The notes beneath the pieces were generated by a model. It was not told the origin of the DNA and made no database searches. It saw only the letters and a list, made by a program, of their open reading frames with translations. From Cafeteria roenbergensis (Eukaryota; Sar; Bigyra; Bicosoecida; Cafeteriaceae), in contig VLTN01000039.1 of the NCBI GenBank assembly GCA_008330645.1, positions 248,001 through 312,000 on the forward strand: DNA of 64,000 bases. The letters are read 5' to 3'. The position numbers and the translations under genes are program-made. Shown here in pieces: positions 28,828-43,800 of the stretch. Positions within the stretch are counted from its first letter, which is position 1. Each line of letters opens with the position of its first letter.

Positions 28828-31800
28828 ATGCAGCGGTCACTGGCGATTGCGGCCCTTGCGGCCCTGGCGAGCCTCGCTGCGGGCTCTGGGCCCGAGGGCG
28901 GTGCCGCGCCCGTAGTTTTGCACGCGCCGCTGCTGATACAGTCGCAAGGGGCCGACCCTGTGGCGCTGTCAGGTGCTGCAGTCGTCGAGCGCACGCCCAC
29001 CAGCGCCGGCACCGGGCTCTGGGAGTCGCCACGGCTGCGGCAACTCGCGATGCGCGTGCACGGCGCTGGCCATCTCATGCTCGTGGACGGGACCGGGCTG
29101 GCTGTGGCCCCGCTGGACGTGGAGGGCCAGTGGGTGAGGTCCATCACCCTGTGCGGCTCCGCGGAGGCGCTCTCACGTGCCCTCGCGATGACCGCGTGGC
29201 GCAGCGACGCTGCGCACGGGGATGCAGCTGCCCTAATCGAGCTTGTGGCCGTCCCGGCGGAGGCCGGGCGGCCGTTTGCCGCTGGCGGGGCCGCCCTGAG
29301 CGGCTGCGCCCTCGCGCTTGGGGAGTCCGGCATGGGCGACCTGGCCGACCCGGCGGCGGCCGGCGCGGCCAGCGCGGAGGCGGGCGGGACGCCCCTGGCC
29401 GAGAGCGCCTCCTGGTCCGTGAGCGTTAATATCACCGCGGAGTCGACTGGGCGCAATTCCTACCCGACCGTCGCCGGCCTCCCGCCGCTCCTTGCGGTGG
29501 CCGAGGACGAGTCGCTGGCGCTGCCGGCGCTGTCGGTGTCGGACGACGGGCCCTCGCTGAGTGTGCTGGTGGCAGCGCGGTCGGCGTGCCTGGCAACCGC
29601 GGCCGCGGCGCCAAACGCGGAGGCGCTGCGCCAGGCATGGGCGAGCGCCGCTGCGGCCGGAGTGACCGTCGCGACGCTGGCGGACCCCTGCGATGGCCCC
29701 CGCGAGCTCACGGCCGAGGCCGCCGACAGAGCCGCTGCGGGGCTGGAGGAGGCGGGCGTGCTCCTGGCGTCGGCGGAGCGGCTGCGAGAGCTGGCCGCAG
29801 TCCTGCGTCTGGGCGGGACCGATCCTATGCTGTGGGACAGCCTCATCCCAGTGGGGGGCGTCGTACGCTTCAGCGGGCCAACGGCCGCCGTGGCGGCTCT
29901 GCTTGCCGCTGGGCCAGGCGTGGTGTCCGTTCGGCCGCTTCCCGGCTGGAACTCGGCCTCCAGAGGGCTGGACGAGGTCGTCGTCAGCGTGTCTGACGAC
30001 GGCGGGGGCTTCCCTGGGGCAGGCGAGCCGGACCGCCTCCGGTCGGTGTCCTCTGCCGCGCTCGACGTCGCGGCCTCCAACGACGCGCCTGTCGTGCGGT
30101 TCACGCTCGAGCCGGCAGCGCTGCCGGCGGCGTCCGCTCTGCTCGAGTCGCGCGACGGGTCCCCCCTGCGGGTGTGGAGGCAGCTGGGCCTTGCCGTCGA
30201 GGACGAGGACGAGGCTGACGGCGGCATCACCTTCGTCACCGCCACCCTGCGGCTGCTGGGAGAGTCGGGCGCTGGCGTGCAGGACGGCGAAGTTCCGCAC
30301 GCGGCCATGCAGCTGCTCGGCGGACTTGGAGCCCTAGCAGGCCTCCGCGTCGTCAACGTGACAGTCTCGGCCGTGCAGGCCCATGCCACAACGCTCGTTC
30401 CGGTCAGTGGCAGCAGCAGCAGCAGCAGCAGCAATGGTGGCGGGGAGGGCGCTTCCGCTGCGTCGCTCGTCACTTCCACCCTCGGCTTCGCGGCTGACCA
30501 TCGCGTGCTCCGCGGCCCCGACGCCGTGGACGCGCTGCTCGGCTCGGTATCGGCCACTGCCGCAGCCTCAGTCGCGAGCGCCGGCAGGCTCGCGGCCGGC
30601 CGCAGCGTCCTGCCGGGCTCCACAGTGCTGACGGCGAACTGGACAGCGATCTCGGCCCTGTCGCTGCAGGGGCCGCCGGCAGCGGTCTCCTTTGCGCTTC
30701 GCTCCGTGGCGCTCGCACAACCGCCGGCGGGGCTTATGCGAGCGGCCGCTTGCGCCTCGTCCAGCGTGCGCAGCAGCTGCCCTGGCGAGGCCGCCTCCGC
30801 CTCCCTGTCCCTCCGCCTGGAGGACGACCACGGCGCGGCAGCCACGGTGGTCCCTGCGGCGGGCTCTGGCGCCCCGGCGAGCGGCACCTCGCTCCCGGCT
30901 GGCGGCTGGCCCGCTGTCGTGAGGCTCGCTCTGGCAGAGGAGCCCCCTCGGGCCCCCGCGGTGGTCGTGCCGGCAGCGCTCCCCCATGGCGACGCCCTGG
31001 TGGCGCAGGCCTCCTCGCTGCTCGCCCTCGCTCCCGGCGACGGAGCGCTGGTCCTGTCACCACACCTTGGCGAGAACGTGACGCTTGTGGGGGTGGACCT
31101 GGCCGGCGCAGGGGCCGCTGCTGTGCTGCCGGGCGAGGGCCCGCCGGCAAGCTCCAGCACCGAGCGCCTTCGCGTGGTGATCGTCGCAGAGGGCGGCACC
31201 CGAGTGTCCCTCGTCCGCCGAGCCCCTCACTTCGCCGGCGCGCGCCTGCTGCGCCAGGGCAGCGGCCCGTCGACGGGCGAGGCAGCAAACGGAGACTCGG
31301 CGCCAGACCTTTTGTCGGCGCTTGGCTGGTACGACGCTGGCAAGACTGACGGGCTTGCCCCAGCCCGCGCCCTGCTGCTCCAAGGTCCTGCCGCGGCAGT
31401 CAGGGCGGCGCTGCTGCCCGGCCTGCTCGTTGCGCCCCCCCAGGCGGCCTCGGCTGGATCGACCGCGTCCGTTCGCATCCTTGCGGAGAGCACGGGCTCT
31501 CAAGTGGCCGCCCTCGCGGTGTCCAGCCCCATCGCGCTTCCGCTGGACGAGGTTCTGGTGCAGCTGCGGTACGTGGAGCCAAGCTCCGGCGACGCGGCCG
31601 CGCCCTCTCTGGCCCTGCAGCTGCGGCCGGCCATGGCGCAGGGCAGCCGCGTCGAGCCGCTGCGCGCTGCCGTCGCTGGCAGGGAGGACGAGCTCGTGGC
31701 CCTTCCGGCCGTGTCCGTCGAGCAGCCAGGGCACGGCCAGCAGGCCGCGGCGATGCTCCTGTCCGGCCCCGCGCGCTGGCCCGCCGCTGCGCCCTTGTCG

Positions 31801-34800
31801 CCCGGCGGGGAGGCGGCCCCGCGCCTGGCGTTGAGCGTCGCAGTGGAGGCAACGGCGGGCGCCAGCGGCGACATACGGGTTGCTGTGGTGTCCCCCAACG
31901 GCACAGCCGGCTCGTTTCCGCCTGCGTGCCGCGTGTTCCGCTCGCTGGCGGCGGTCCGCGCATGGCAGGGCGGTGACGAAGCGCCCCCCGACGCGCCCGA
32001 CTGCGGTGGCTGCCCATGGTGGGTCGGCTTCTCAAGCAGCGGCTCGGCGGGCGCGGCCCTCTCCTGGTGCGCCGTCATCGCCAGCGACGCCGCCAGCCTC
32101 TCGCGCTCGCTTGCCGCGCCGCAGCTGTCCCTGCCGCTGGACGCGCACGGCGGTCCCCCACTGCGCGTGAGCCTCAGGCCGGCGAGCATGAGGCCAGGGG
32201 AATCGGACGAGACAGCGGCAACTGGCGCCACTGCCATCGTGGACGTCGAAGTCGAGTCCGTAAACGACAGACCAGTTGTCGAAGACGGCCCAGGCTTCCC
32301 TGGTCTTGCCCCCTCCGTCCCTCAGGGCGAGACCGGCAGCGGCTTCCTCGACGACGTGGTCCTGCGCGATGCCGACATTGCTGCCGCGCCAGGCAGCCCC
32401 GGCATCGCAACCGCGTTGGTGGCCTGCACGCTTCGCGGCTGCGGTCTGCGGCTTCCGAGCAATGCTGGCGGTGGCAGCGGTGCTGCTGCTGCTGCTGCGG
32501 CTGCAGCTGCCAGGTCGATCAGCTTCGTCCCGGGAGCGAGCCGGCCTGCACCGGACACTGCAGGCGCTGGCCTCGTCCAGGCCACCCGCGGCATGGGAAT
32601 TGAGGCGTGGGCAGCCGCCCTCCGCGCCACGGCAACGGCCGGCCAGCCCCCGGCCCGGTCCCCGCTCGGAGGGGCGTCTCTCGCCGGGCTCGCAGCGGCT
32701 GCTGGCATTGACACCTCCGACCCGTTCAACGTCACGCAGCCGGGAGTCAGGGTCGAGGGCGAGCTGCTGGTGTTCGAGGGGCTGCTGGGCGACGTCCAAG
32801 CGGCCATCCGCGCGCTGGAGTACGTCGCCCCGGCAGCGAGCGTGCCCTTTGGGTGGGGCGCGGACAGAGTGCGAGTGGCAGTTTCCGACGGCGGCCGCTC
32901 TGGCAGCGTCGGCGGAGAGGGCCTGGGCTCCCTCGCGCGCGCGGTGGAGGTGCTTCCGGTGGACGCCCCACCCGAGCTGGAGTGCACCTCTGCGGGTCGC
33001 GTGTGGGCCAACGGCTCGGACCCCTGGGCCGCCTCTGAGCGAGCCAGCCTCCAGCTGCTGCCTGGGTGCGAGTTGGCCGACCCCGACGCCGTGGAGGAGT
33101 TTCCAGGGACGCTTCTGCTCGAAGTGACGCTTTCGCTGGAGGCAGGCAGGCTGCCGAGCGCCGTGGACGCTTCGGCGGCGGACGGCTCGTCCAGCCAGCC
33201 TGCCTGGCCTGGCCGGATGCAAGTGCTCCCCAGCGCCGCTGCCGGGCTCCGCTTTCTGCCGCCGCTGGGGTGCAGCGGCGACGCCGCATGCGCAGCTCAT
33301 GCCGGGGAGGCGGAGGAGGGGGCGGCTGCGCCCGACGGAACGCCCGCCGGCGCCCGGCGTGTCGTGCGCGTGCAGGGCCGGCTGCGGGCGCTGCAGCGGC
33401 TGCTGGGCACGGACCTCGGCTTCCCGCTCGCAGGGTCGCGCGGCGACGGACACGCCCCCGGCCGGGCTCGGATTGCCTTCCTGGGTCCGGCGTCGGTCCA
33501 GGGCGCATCGCCGGCCGACCGCGCCGCCGGCCGCACCAGCGCCACCCGCTCAACTTCCCCCTCATCGGTGACGTTCCGGGTGAGCGTGCGCACCAGTCGG
33601 AGCAGCGGTGCGGCGCCGGAGGGGGGCGGCAGCCTGGCGTCGTCTGCGACGCACCTGGCACTGGAATGGGGCCAGACCGGTCCGTCGCTGCTCGTACTGC
33701 CCTCAGACTCGCTCGCGGCGTCGCATCCTGCGGCCGCGCCTGCAACGGGGCTCGTGCTTCGCGCGGTGGAGGACACCCCGACACTGCTCCGGGCGACCGG
33801 GCCAGCGTCCGCCTCGCTGCTGTTGTCTGTCGGCGACGTCGCTGCAGAGGCATCGGGCGGCGCCATCGAGCTTCGCTTTGCAGCGACATCGGGCGGGGTG
33901 CGGCTCGGTGCCCTGGGCGCCCCAGGCGTGGAGGCTGCAGCCGTGGCCGCGCTCTCCGAGGTCGCGCCTTGGAGCGCAGCGGCGGCTGTTTCCAAGGCCG
34001 AGCGTGGCAACGGCTCGGCGCACGACTCCGCAGCCACCGCGGCATCGGCGCCGACCGCGGGCGCTGCTGCCGTTGGTGCTGGCGCTACCGCAACTGCTGC
34101 TGCAGCTGCCTCCGCCGCTGACGCCGGCCGCGTGTGGAGCAGCATCGCGGTCAGGGCCACCGTGCCGGCCGCCCGCCTGCTGCTGCGCTCGGCTGAGTAC
34201 GTTCCGCGCCCAGACTGGAGCTCTCGATCCCACGGGGACGACGTTTTGCGGGTGGAAGCTCGCTCGCTGGCGCTGGCGGGCAGCGACGCCGCTGTTTCCA
34301 CGGTCAGCATCGCTGCCCGAGTGGAGGCCGTCGACGACGCGCCTGTCGTCGGCCCATGGCACCCCCTCATCCTCGCTGGTCCGGCCAGCGCGTTCGGCAA
34401 CGGCAGCAACGCGACTGCTCCCAGGCTCGAGAGGAGCGGCTCCCTGGTGGTGCCGCAGGGCGCGACGCTCGTCGTCGCGGGTCCGGAGCTGCGCGACAGC
34501 GACGAGGACGACGCCATCGCAGGAGCGGCAGCGCTCTCCGGCGCCGGCGCGCTGCTGGCTTGGGCTGGCCGCGCGCCGCTGCCGCCAAGCAGCACTGGTC
34601 AGGCTTTGCCTCCCCGCGGCAGCGACGAGCTCCGGGCGGCCCTAGCTGCGGCAAGCGCCGTGCCTCTCCACATGTACGAGCTCGGCATCGCCGTGCCCGG
34701 CGGCCCCGACGGGCTGTCCGTCGGCCTGGACGGGCCGTGTGGCGGCCTGCGCGTCGTGAGCGTCGTCGCGGCGGGGAGGGGCCTTGCCGCGCTGCTGCCG

Positions 34801-37800
34801 CCGTCAGAGGCGGCTCGCCAGCTGCTGGCCCATTCGTTGCTCGCGACCGAGCTGACTGTCCAGGGGCCTCTCCCGGCCCTGCGCGCGGCCGCGTCTCGCA
34901 TCCGTGTCCGCACTGAGGCGTCCGCTGCCATTGGCTCCTTTGCCGTTCGGGTCTCGATTCGCCAGGTCGACCGGGCGGGCGGACCGGACCAGCCTGCCGG
35001 GGCGGAGACCGCCAGCGCGCAGGCGGAGTTGCCTCTTCGCATCCAAGGGCTCGCGGCCCAGGACTTGGCTGCGTCGCCAGCCGTGCTGCTTCCCGAAGGC
35101 CTTGCGGCAACGCTTCGTGGCGGCCTGGGGGCCAACGCGGTTGAGGACACGTGGGCGGTGTTCCGCGGCGTGCAGGTGGTGTCCCCGCAGAACCAGGTGG
35201 ATGCGGTTGCTGTGACCGTCCGCGCCAGCAAGGGCTGCTCCGTCGCTGTGGCCACGCACCTCCGGGACGAGGAGGCAGTCCTGGCCGAGGCAGTTGCCGT
35301 TTCTGCGGCGCAGAGCGCGCCGTCCCGTGACGCCGGCCCCGCGGCGGCCGCACTCGCCAACGGCCAGGCGGCGCTCTCGGCCCCCGCGGCAGGGTCAGCG
35401 GTTCGCATCCGCGGCACGGTGGAGGCGGTGAACCGGGCCATCGGCCAGGCGGGAATCGCCGTGGCTTGCCCCCAGGACGCCAACGCGCTGTCGCTCGGCG
35501 GCGCGCTCACCGTCTCGATTGGCGTGGCGGCCGAGCTGCGGCAGGCGGGCAGGCAGGCCGTCGAGCCGGTCTGGTCCACCTTCCCCGTCTGGGTCAGCCC
35601 GGCCGACGACGCTCCCGTCCTCAGCGGCCCGGCCGTATGGAGAGGCAGCGGCAGAGCCCGCGTCGCCGTGTTGGAGGACACCGCACTGGCGCTCTCGGCG
35701 CCCGCTATCGGGCTCGTCGGAGCGTCCCAGTCCCAGCTTCGCGAGCCTCTGCTTGCCATCAGCGACGCGGACTCGCCCTCGGGCCGGTTTCTGCCAGGGT
35801 TTGGGTGGACAAAGCCCGCATCGGGCCCCCACGCGGCCGCTTTGCGCGTGTCAGTGTCCGCGGGGGCGCTGGTTGTGACTCCCCCGGCGGGCGGCGCAGT
35901 CCTGGGGTGCGACCCGCTTCCGCCCAGCTGGGCGGGCTCGGCGCGCCGCCCAACGGAGGGCGCGGTCGCGCAGGCAAGGCGGGCGGTGGGCGGTGCCGGG
36001 GCTCAGGTGTGCGTGGCAGCCGTTGTCACTGGGCCTGTGTTTGGCGGTGCAAACTGGACACTTGGTGGACCGGGGTCTCTTTTGGCCGCTGTTGCCTTCG
36101 CGCCGGCTCCACCCTCTGCGCGCGCGGAGCTCGCTGCGACGCTGGACTTGTCCCTGCTCGCCTCACCAGCGGGCCTGACAGCAGGGATTCGTGCGAGCGC
36201 CGCAGCAGCGTGGGCGGACATTTGTCGCCCAGCTGGTGGCGCCTCGCCTGCGCCTGCGTCCTCGCCTTCGCTGGCACCTTGCGCCGAGGCCGATTCCGCT
36301 GCGCTCACGGTGGTCACTGCTCCCGTGGCTGCCGCACCTTCGGTGGCAGTGGGGCACGCGCAGCCAGTGCCTGTCATGCAGGGCGTGGCGCCCCCGTCTC
36401 CTGCCGAACGTGCCAGCCTGCCAGTGCTGGTCGCGGAAGGCACATGGAGCCCGCTTGCCGTCTCGATGGGGGCCGCCCAGTCGCAGCTGCAGCACGCCGG
36501 CGAGGACGAGGTCGTGGAGGTTGCGGTTTCGGCGACGCTGCTGGACGGGCCGGGCAGCGCGGGCGTGTCGGCGCCTGCGCTTCTCGCGCTGGAGCTCCCG
36601 CAGGGGCTGTGGGCGCCCCTCGGAGCCGCGCCCCCGACGGGCACGGGAGACGAAGGCGCTTCCGTTCGGGTCTGGGGAGCGGGCGGCAACAGGTCCGTTG
36701 TTGCCCGAGACCTGCTCTCAGGCCAGGCCGCCGCTGGGCTCCGCTCGGAGCTGCTTCCCGAGGCGCCTCACCGGGCCGGCCCCGGCCCCGGCCCCGACGA
36801 GGCGCGGGCGGCCGAGGAGCTTGCGGGCGCCCCAGCAGAGCTTTTCGGCAGCGCGGCGGATGGCTGCGCGCTGCTGACAGCTCCCTCTCTTGTGCTCGCC
36901 GGCCCCAGGAGCGTCGTGGCGCAGCTGCTGTCTGGGACCAACGGCAGCCGCCTTCGCGTCGCGGCCCCAAGGTGGCGCCAGCCGCCGCCGGGCGCGGCGC
37001 GGCGCTCCACTGGCGACGATGACGCTCGAAGCCTCATCGCGCTGAGCGTTGCGCTGCTGGGAACTCGCGGGAGCGCGGCCGCTGCCATGGCGGGCCGCGC
37101 TGACGAGGCCGCAGCGGGGCGGCTGGCCGTCGCGTCGGCGGCGCTGTCGCCGGCTTTGCGCGCGTCGAGCAGCTCTGCGGCAGCGCTCAAGTGCGCCGCC
37201 ACGCTGGACTGCGAGGAGGACGTTTTCGTGGCCCAAGCGAGGGCGCTGGCTGCCCCCGCGGTGGGAGAGTCGGCCACGTCGGCGCTCGTGCTTCCCCTCA
37301 ACACGCCGCCGGCCATTCGGCCGGCCGCAACGACGGCCGCCCTGGTCAGGCCGGGCTCTGTGACGACCCTGCGCCTGTTTGAGCTTGACGACCCCGACGC
37401 CGCCGCCCCCGCGCCTCCGAGCCTGCCGACCTGGGTTGACGCGCAGGCCCTGATTCGGCGGGCTGTGGCTGTCTCTGCCCTGCCGGCGCAGGTCGCGGGC
37501 GTGTGGGCGGCCTCTGCAGCACCGTCAGCGTCGGTCGGCGCAGCGGCCTCGGAATGCGTCCCGGGAGCCATGCGGCTTGCGCTGCGTCCCAGCGCGGGAA
37601 CGCTGTCGCTTTCGAGCGCGCGTGGCGCCCGCGCGCTCGCCGCGTCCAACTCAACCGAGCTGGTGCTCGAGGGCACACTGGCCAGCCTCCGGCAAGCGGT
37701 GGCGGCGATCCAGTTCCATGCCCCGCTGGGCTGGTCTGGCGTTGCAGAGGTCGCAGCGCAGCTTGCGGACGGCGGGTGTTCCGGCTTTTGGCCCATCGGC

Positions 37801-40800
37801 CTGCCGCTCGCCACAGCGTCGGCGACGGCCGTTGTAGAGGTGGAGTTCATGCCGGCTCGCCCGACCTGGCGTCTCGCTCAGTCATCACCGGCTCGCCTTG
37901 TCGGCTCGGCCTTGAATTCCGACATCGCAGTGGAAGACGTGGTGGCTGTGCCGGCGGGCGCCACAGTCGCTGCTGGCCGATGGGCGGTTGTTGCGGGCGA
38001 GCCGCACGTGACCACGCTGGAGGACGTGGCCGTCCAGGTTGCCCTGCAAGTGGACGTCCCGGCGCCACCCGCCGGCCTGAGCGCCGCGTCGCCGCGCACT
38101 TCGTCCGAAGCTCGCACCGCCGCCCTGACCGCGGCCCTGGCCGACCCTCCATCGCAGCTGGTGTCTGTCACTCTTCGCACGCGCTACGCCAGCGTGTGGC
38201 TCGCGTCAACGTCGGGCCTACGCGCAGAGGCGGGAAGCGAGCCGCTGCAAGTGTGGGGCTCCAACTCGACCTTCCCTGCAGCCATGGCAGCAGCCGACGA
38301 GGAAGCCGCAGGCAAGGCGGGCCGGCTTTGGGCGTTTTCCGGCCTTCCCGCTGACATCAACCGCGCGCTGGCCGGGCTGGTCGTGGCCCCGCCGGAGGAC
38401 TGGCACGCGCTCTGGGGCTCCCATGTCGCCGCCTTGCAGTGGGCCGACGATGCCACTGCGGCGGCTGGTACCAGTGCGGATGACAAGGCCTTCCAGGCCT
38501 CTCGGGCCAGCCGCCTCTTCCCCGCTGGGCGCGTCGCGGAGCGACTCGAGGCCACCGCAAGGTTCGCGGAGTACGGCCGTCGCGCCGCAGCTGCCTCGGC
38601 CCTCGCTCGACGCCTCGCCGACACCGCCGAGACTGCTGCCGCCGCAGGCCACGCGGAGGCGGCCGCTGGGGCAGCCGCCGAGGCGCAGCGAGTTGCAGCG
38701 CTGGCGTCGCGCCTGGCCGGCCCGCCGCTTGGCTCATCAGAGCCTTCTGAGGTGTCCGACGCCACCCGAGTGCTCGTGTCTGTCGACTGGGTGAACGACC
38801 CTCCCTCGGTGTCCGCCAAGTCGGCGGTGCTTCGCCCCGCCTCTGCGCACAGCGCCTCGGTCGCGCTGCAAGGCGTGCTGGTGACCGACGCGGACGCCGG
38901 TGACTCGGAGCCGGGCGTCGTGGACCTCCTTGTCTGGGCATCCGAGTCAAGCTCCTGCGCCGGGCCGCAGGGAATCGAGGCGGCGAGGCGCTGGATGGCC
39001 TCGAGCCTGCTGGAAACCGGCGCCGTTCCCGCTTGCGGCGCGGTGGCGCCGACGGGCGAGCCTTCCGCATCCGTTCGGCCGCTGCTCAGCATCGACAGGG
39101 CCAACGCCGAGGCTGCCGGGGTCGCGCTGGTGGCGCTTTCCAACTCCTCGGCCGGGCCGGCGTGCACCCTTTCAGGGTCCGAGTTTGAGGGCCCCGTCGC
39201 GGCGGCGCATTGGCTTCACCTTCGCGGCCCGCCCCTGGCGCTGTCGGCGGCCCTGGAGTGGGTTTCGAGCAGCGCCGCGCTGGCCGACGAGGCCGTTGGC
39301 GAAAGCAGCCCGACCGTCTCCCTGCTCGTGGCCGACAGCGGAGCATCGGGCCTGCCCGCGGCAGGCCAAGACGATCCCGCCGCACTGGCTGCAGCGTCTT
39401 GCCTGGGGGCCACAGCCGGCACTTCGGCGTGGCTGCAGCTGGCGCTGGGCGCTGCCTCCAGCCTCGCGCCCTCGCTGCGCGCAGCAACAGGGGAGGCGGC
39501 CGATTCCAGCCAGCCGGCGCTGGGGTGGGCCGGCGTGGAGCGTCCGCTTCCTCCGGTGCTGCTTGACGCCCCCGAGGCCGCCACGGTGACGGTTGGCATG
39601 CGGTGGAGCGGCGCCGGCGGCAGTGCGCTCTTGACTCCCGCAAAGGCACTGGCGAACGGCAGGCCTGGCGCCTCGGTGGCAGCAGCTGCCAGCGGGTGGC
39701 AGGGGGCGCGGCAGGCAATCGCAGTTGCGGGGCAAGTAGTTACCGAGGTTGCGGACCGCCAGGTCCTCGCCTGCGCGGTGGGCCCGGCCGTCGACCTGTC
39801 TGACGCTGCCGCCGTGCGGGCCGCCTCACGCCGCTCAGCCGCATCGGACGCAGGCGGCGTGTACGGCTTGTCGCAGGAGGAGGTGGGGAGCGGGGGCGCC
39901 GTCGAGCGCGCGCTTGAGCTCACGCTGCCTTCGGGCCAGGTTCTGGCAATGTCGCCAGGGGCAGCTGCTGCCGCAGTCGCTGCGGGGATGGTCGCTGCGG
40001 ACGTCGTGCTCGCGGGGGCCGGCATCGACGCCTCCACAGGGCTGCAGCTCCGCGTGGAAGCGCCCGGCGCCCTGAATTTCACAGGCATGCGCCCGCTCAG
40101 CGGGTTCAGCGCCGTCAAGGCGCAGTCTGTGGCGGCGGCGACGGTGCTCCAGCGCCTCTCAGCGCTCACCGGGGTGCCGCTGACGCTTGCGTCGACTCCC
40201 CCGCTGGAAGACTGGGCGGTTCCCAACGCCAGCGCGTCGCTCGCAATCCAGGCCGGGCTGCCTGTGACTGTAGTCACATCGGACGCCGTGGCTGCAGCAC
40301 TGGGCGCTGCCGCGCTCGCTGCAGACGCGCGCGCGCAGCGGAGCCGCAACGAGGAGGTCTCCGGAGCCCTCGCCCAGCTTCAGGTTGGGCTTCTGGGAGC
40401 GACAGAGGCTGACTGGGAGGAGCTGGCGCAGGCTGCCCGGCTGACCGGACGGCAGAGCGGCATCTGCCCCCCCCGCATCGCGGCTTCGGAGATCCAGCGG
40501 CTGGCGATCAGGGGCAGCACCGCCATATCTGTGGCTGGCGACGCCGTTGAGATGCGCCTCGTGGTCCTGCCGCCGCCTGCCGCGTTGCAGGCCGCGTGGG
40601 CCGCCCGCTCCGAAGCTGCTGTCAGGCTTGCTGGCATGGGGGCCGGGACCGAGCAGGCCACGGGCGAGGCGGAAACGCGCGTGCTGGAGGCGTGGCAGGA
40701 CGTTGGAGCCGCGCTGGCGCCGCCGTCCGGCGTCCCAGCCTCTGCGGCGGCACGTCTTGCTGGCCAGCGGACGTCCCACGGCTGGAGCGCAGGCGGCGCG

Positions 40801-43800
40801 AGCAGCCAGTCTCATGTCGCCTCCTGGGCCCTGCCAGCCAACACCTCTGCGGAGGAGGTGCTCCAAGCAGCGCGCGCTGCTGCCTTTGCTGCCGGCTGGC
40901 CGGCCGGGTGGCTGCCGCAAGCGGCGCACTCGGAGCTCGGCTGGATGATGCAGCCGGCCGATCTGGCGCCCGGCAGCGCCGCTTTCGCCGCGTCGCAAGA
41001 CGGCATGGCGGCGTCCTGGCTGCTTTCGTGGCCTGCCGGCGCCTGGGCGCTGCCCGTGGTCCAGGTCCACGTTGGCAACCCGGCCGGGGCGGAGCTGGGG
41101 GCGTGCGCGGGCCCCGGACAGTGGGCGCAGGGGGTCGTGCTGACTCGCCCAGAAGCGGGGGCAGACCTTGTGGTCGACGCCTCGGCTCCGCCGTGCGCGG
41201 CCGCCCCGGCCACCGCAGCCGGCACGTTTGAGGGAAGCAGCTCTCGCGTTGCGCGCGGTCGTCCTGTGGCGTCTGCCCTTTCGTTCCGGGGCATCAGTGG
41301 GCCCGTTCCCCTCACTCAGGCGTCGCTGGACCCAGCCTCGACTGGACCGGACGCTGACGCATGGCCGGCAGTCTCGGGCCCCGATGCCGCTGGCGTCGCT
41401 CAGGCAGTCGCCGAGGCCGCCCCCACGCCGTGGGGAGCCAGCTTCGCGCCAAGCACCTCGCCGCTGGGGCCCGCTGCGGCGTCGTGGCGAGCGATCCAGG
41501 GAGCGTCGTCGTGGGAGACGGGCGTGCAGCTCATCCAGCTGTCGTCCCCGCGGCGCAGCACGGTTCTGCGCGTGGAGGCGGCCGCAGCCGCTGCAGGCAG
41601 CCTCGAGGAGATGGCGAACCTGTCGTTCGTGCTCGCCTTCCCGTCGGCGGCCGATGCGCAAGCCTCCAGCGCCGGCACGCAGCAGGCTGCGCCCGTGCAC
41701 TCCGCCCGCCTCAGCGCTGCGAGCACGGAAGACGACCTGCTCAGCGCCCTTCGCACGCTTCCTGGCGCCCTGGGCCAAGTGGTGTCCGTGTCGCGGTCTC
41801 CCATCGTGACGGCGAACGGCACAACAACCGGCGCGGCATGGACCATCACATTTTCCTATGCAGCCGGCTCGGCGCCCGCCGCCGCAGTTCCCCTGCTCGA
41901 GGCCACGTCGCCGGGGCTGGTTGTGAGCGCAGCCGTCGTCTCCCCTGGGGCGTCCTTGGGCGGGCGGTTCCGCCTGGTGGCCGAGCCCCCGGCGGCCTGG
42001 GCAGCAGCGCGGGCTGCGGGCGGGCTGCGTGGCGCGGCAGCGGGAAGCGGCGCCGTGGCGAGCGCTGGCGCTGAGTGCAGCGCCGACGGCTCCGCCCTCT
42101 CGCCGTGGCTTGCTTGGAACGCGTCAGCGGCAGAAGTGGCCAACGCCCTCGAGGCCGCACGCCGCGTGTGCGGCGCGGCGGCATCAGGAATCGGCTCCGC
42201 CGCAATCCGCGTGACTCGGCGACGCACCGGCTCCGCCTTGGTGCCGCCTCTCCGGGCCGCCGGCGTGAACGACACCGTGGGCTTCACGTGGGCCGTGACC
42301 TTCGTGGGGCACAGCGCCCTCGCGAGGGCGCAGGCGGCGGCGCTTTCGGTGGCCGCGACGGCAGACGGCGCCTCGGCGCTCGACAGCGGGCTTCGCGGCG
42401 CGCCTCCACCGCTCGTGGGGTCTGGCGGCGAGTCTGCGCTGGTCGGCGACGGGAGCGGGCTGGCCCCTGGCTGCACGCTGACGACGCGGCAGCTTGCCGT
42501 GGGGTCTTCGCCTGTCATGGGAGTGTGGCGAGCCGGCATCTCGTCGAGCGGCGCGTCGGCTGCAGACTTGCTGCGGCCCGACGCCGCGGCTGCGCAGGTG
42601 CTCCACGCGCTGGGCTCCCTGCCGGCTGGCAGCATGGGGCCGACCGAGCCGGCTTGGGTTGGCTCGCGAGGCAGCGGGCTTGGCGTCGCGTTTGAACCTT
42701 CGCAGGCGGAGCTCGCCGCCACCGGCGCGCAGCCGGCAGGCGAGGCGGCACTTGGCCAGCGCGCCTGGGGGCCGGGGGCTGGCGCCACGCTGTTTGAGCA
42801 GGAAGCAACCGCGGCCGGCGACCCGAGCCGCGGCGGGCCCGCAGGGGCCTGGCACGCCCGAGTGCTGCGCCGGCCCGTCTTCTTCGGGCCGCGCTCCCGC
42901 ATGAAGGCGTGCCGGCTCCCGCCGTCGGCCATGCCCCCCGTGTTGCCTGCCGCAGGTGACACCACTGCCACGGAACTCGTCAGCGGAGGCGCCGAGCGGG
43001 CCAGCGGCGGAGCCACGCGCTGGGGCGCGGCGCTCGGCTACGTGTTCGAAGTGTCCCTGGGCGGGCCTCTGGGCCTGGGCCCGCAAGATATCGCGGCCGC
43101 GTTGCAGCGGGCGGCTGGACTGGTTGGTGGCGGCGCCCAGTCGTTGTCCCCAGCGTCTTGGGCAGCTGCGCCGTGCGCCTGGCCCGACCTGCTGGTCGCG
43201 GCTCAGTCCGCGGCGGGAGCCAGCTCCGCCGCGGTTGGCCCCGACGCTGCCATGGGTGGGCTCAACTCCGCCTTGTGGTCCCAGCCGCTTTCCGCCTCCC
43301 TGGAGCTTCGCGGCCAGCCGGCGAGCGTGGCTGCAATGCTGTCGGCGGCCGTGTTCGTGCCGCCCCGCCGCGACTCGATGGTGTGGAGCGATTCCGGAAG
43401 CGGGGGAGTGCCATCGACGGAGGCCCTCCTCGCGCGAATCTCCGACTCGTCCAGGGCGGAGCTTGACGCGTTCGAGGCGGTGCGCGCTGGGCCTGCTTCC
43501 ACGCCCGCGTTCCCTGCCGGGTCGCGGCTGGCAGGGCTGTCGATGACCATTGCGTCCGACGGGTCTGCTGGCCTTGCTGACGAGCTTCGCCTGGCGCTTG
43601 GCCTCGTGCCGACGGTCTGGCGCGCAGCCGGCGCGACCGCTCAAGACCATTTCAATGCCGGGGCCGGGGCCGCGTGGACCCTGGCCCCTGCTGTGCTCGC
43701 GGGCAGGCCATCTGCCTCTGGAGTCGCTGCTCGCCTCGCTCAGGGCCGCGGCGTACCAACGGCGGTGGCTGCTGATGCGCCCGGCACGTCCGGCGCGGCT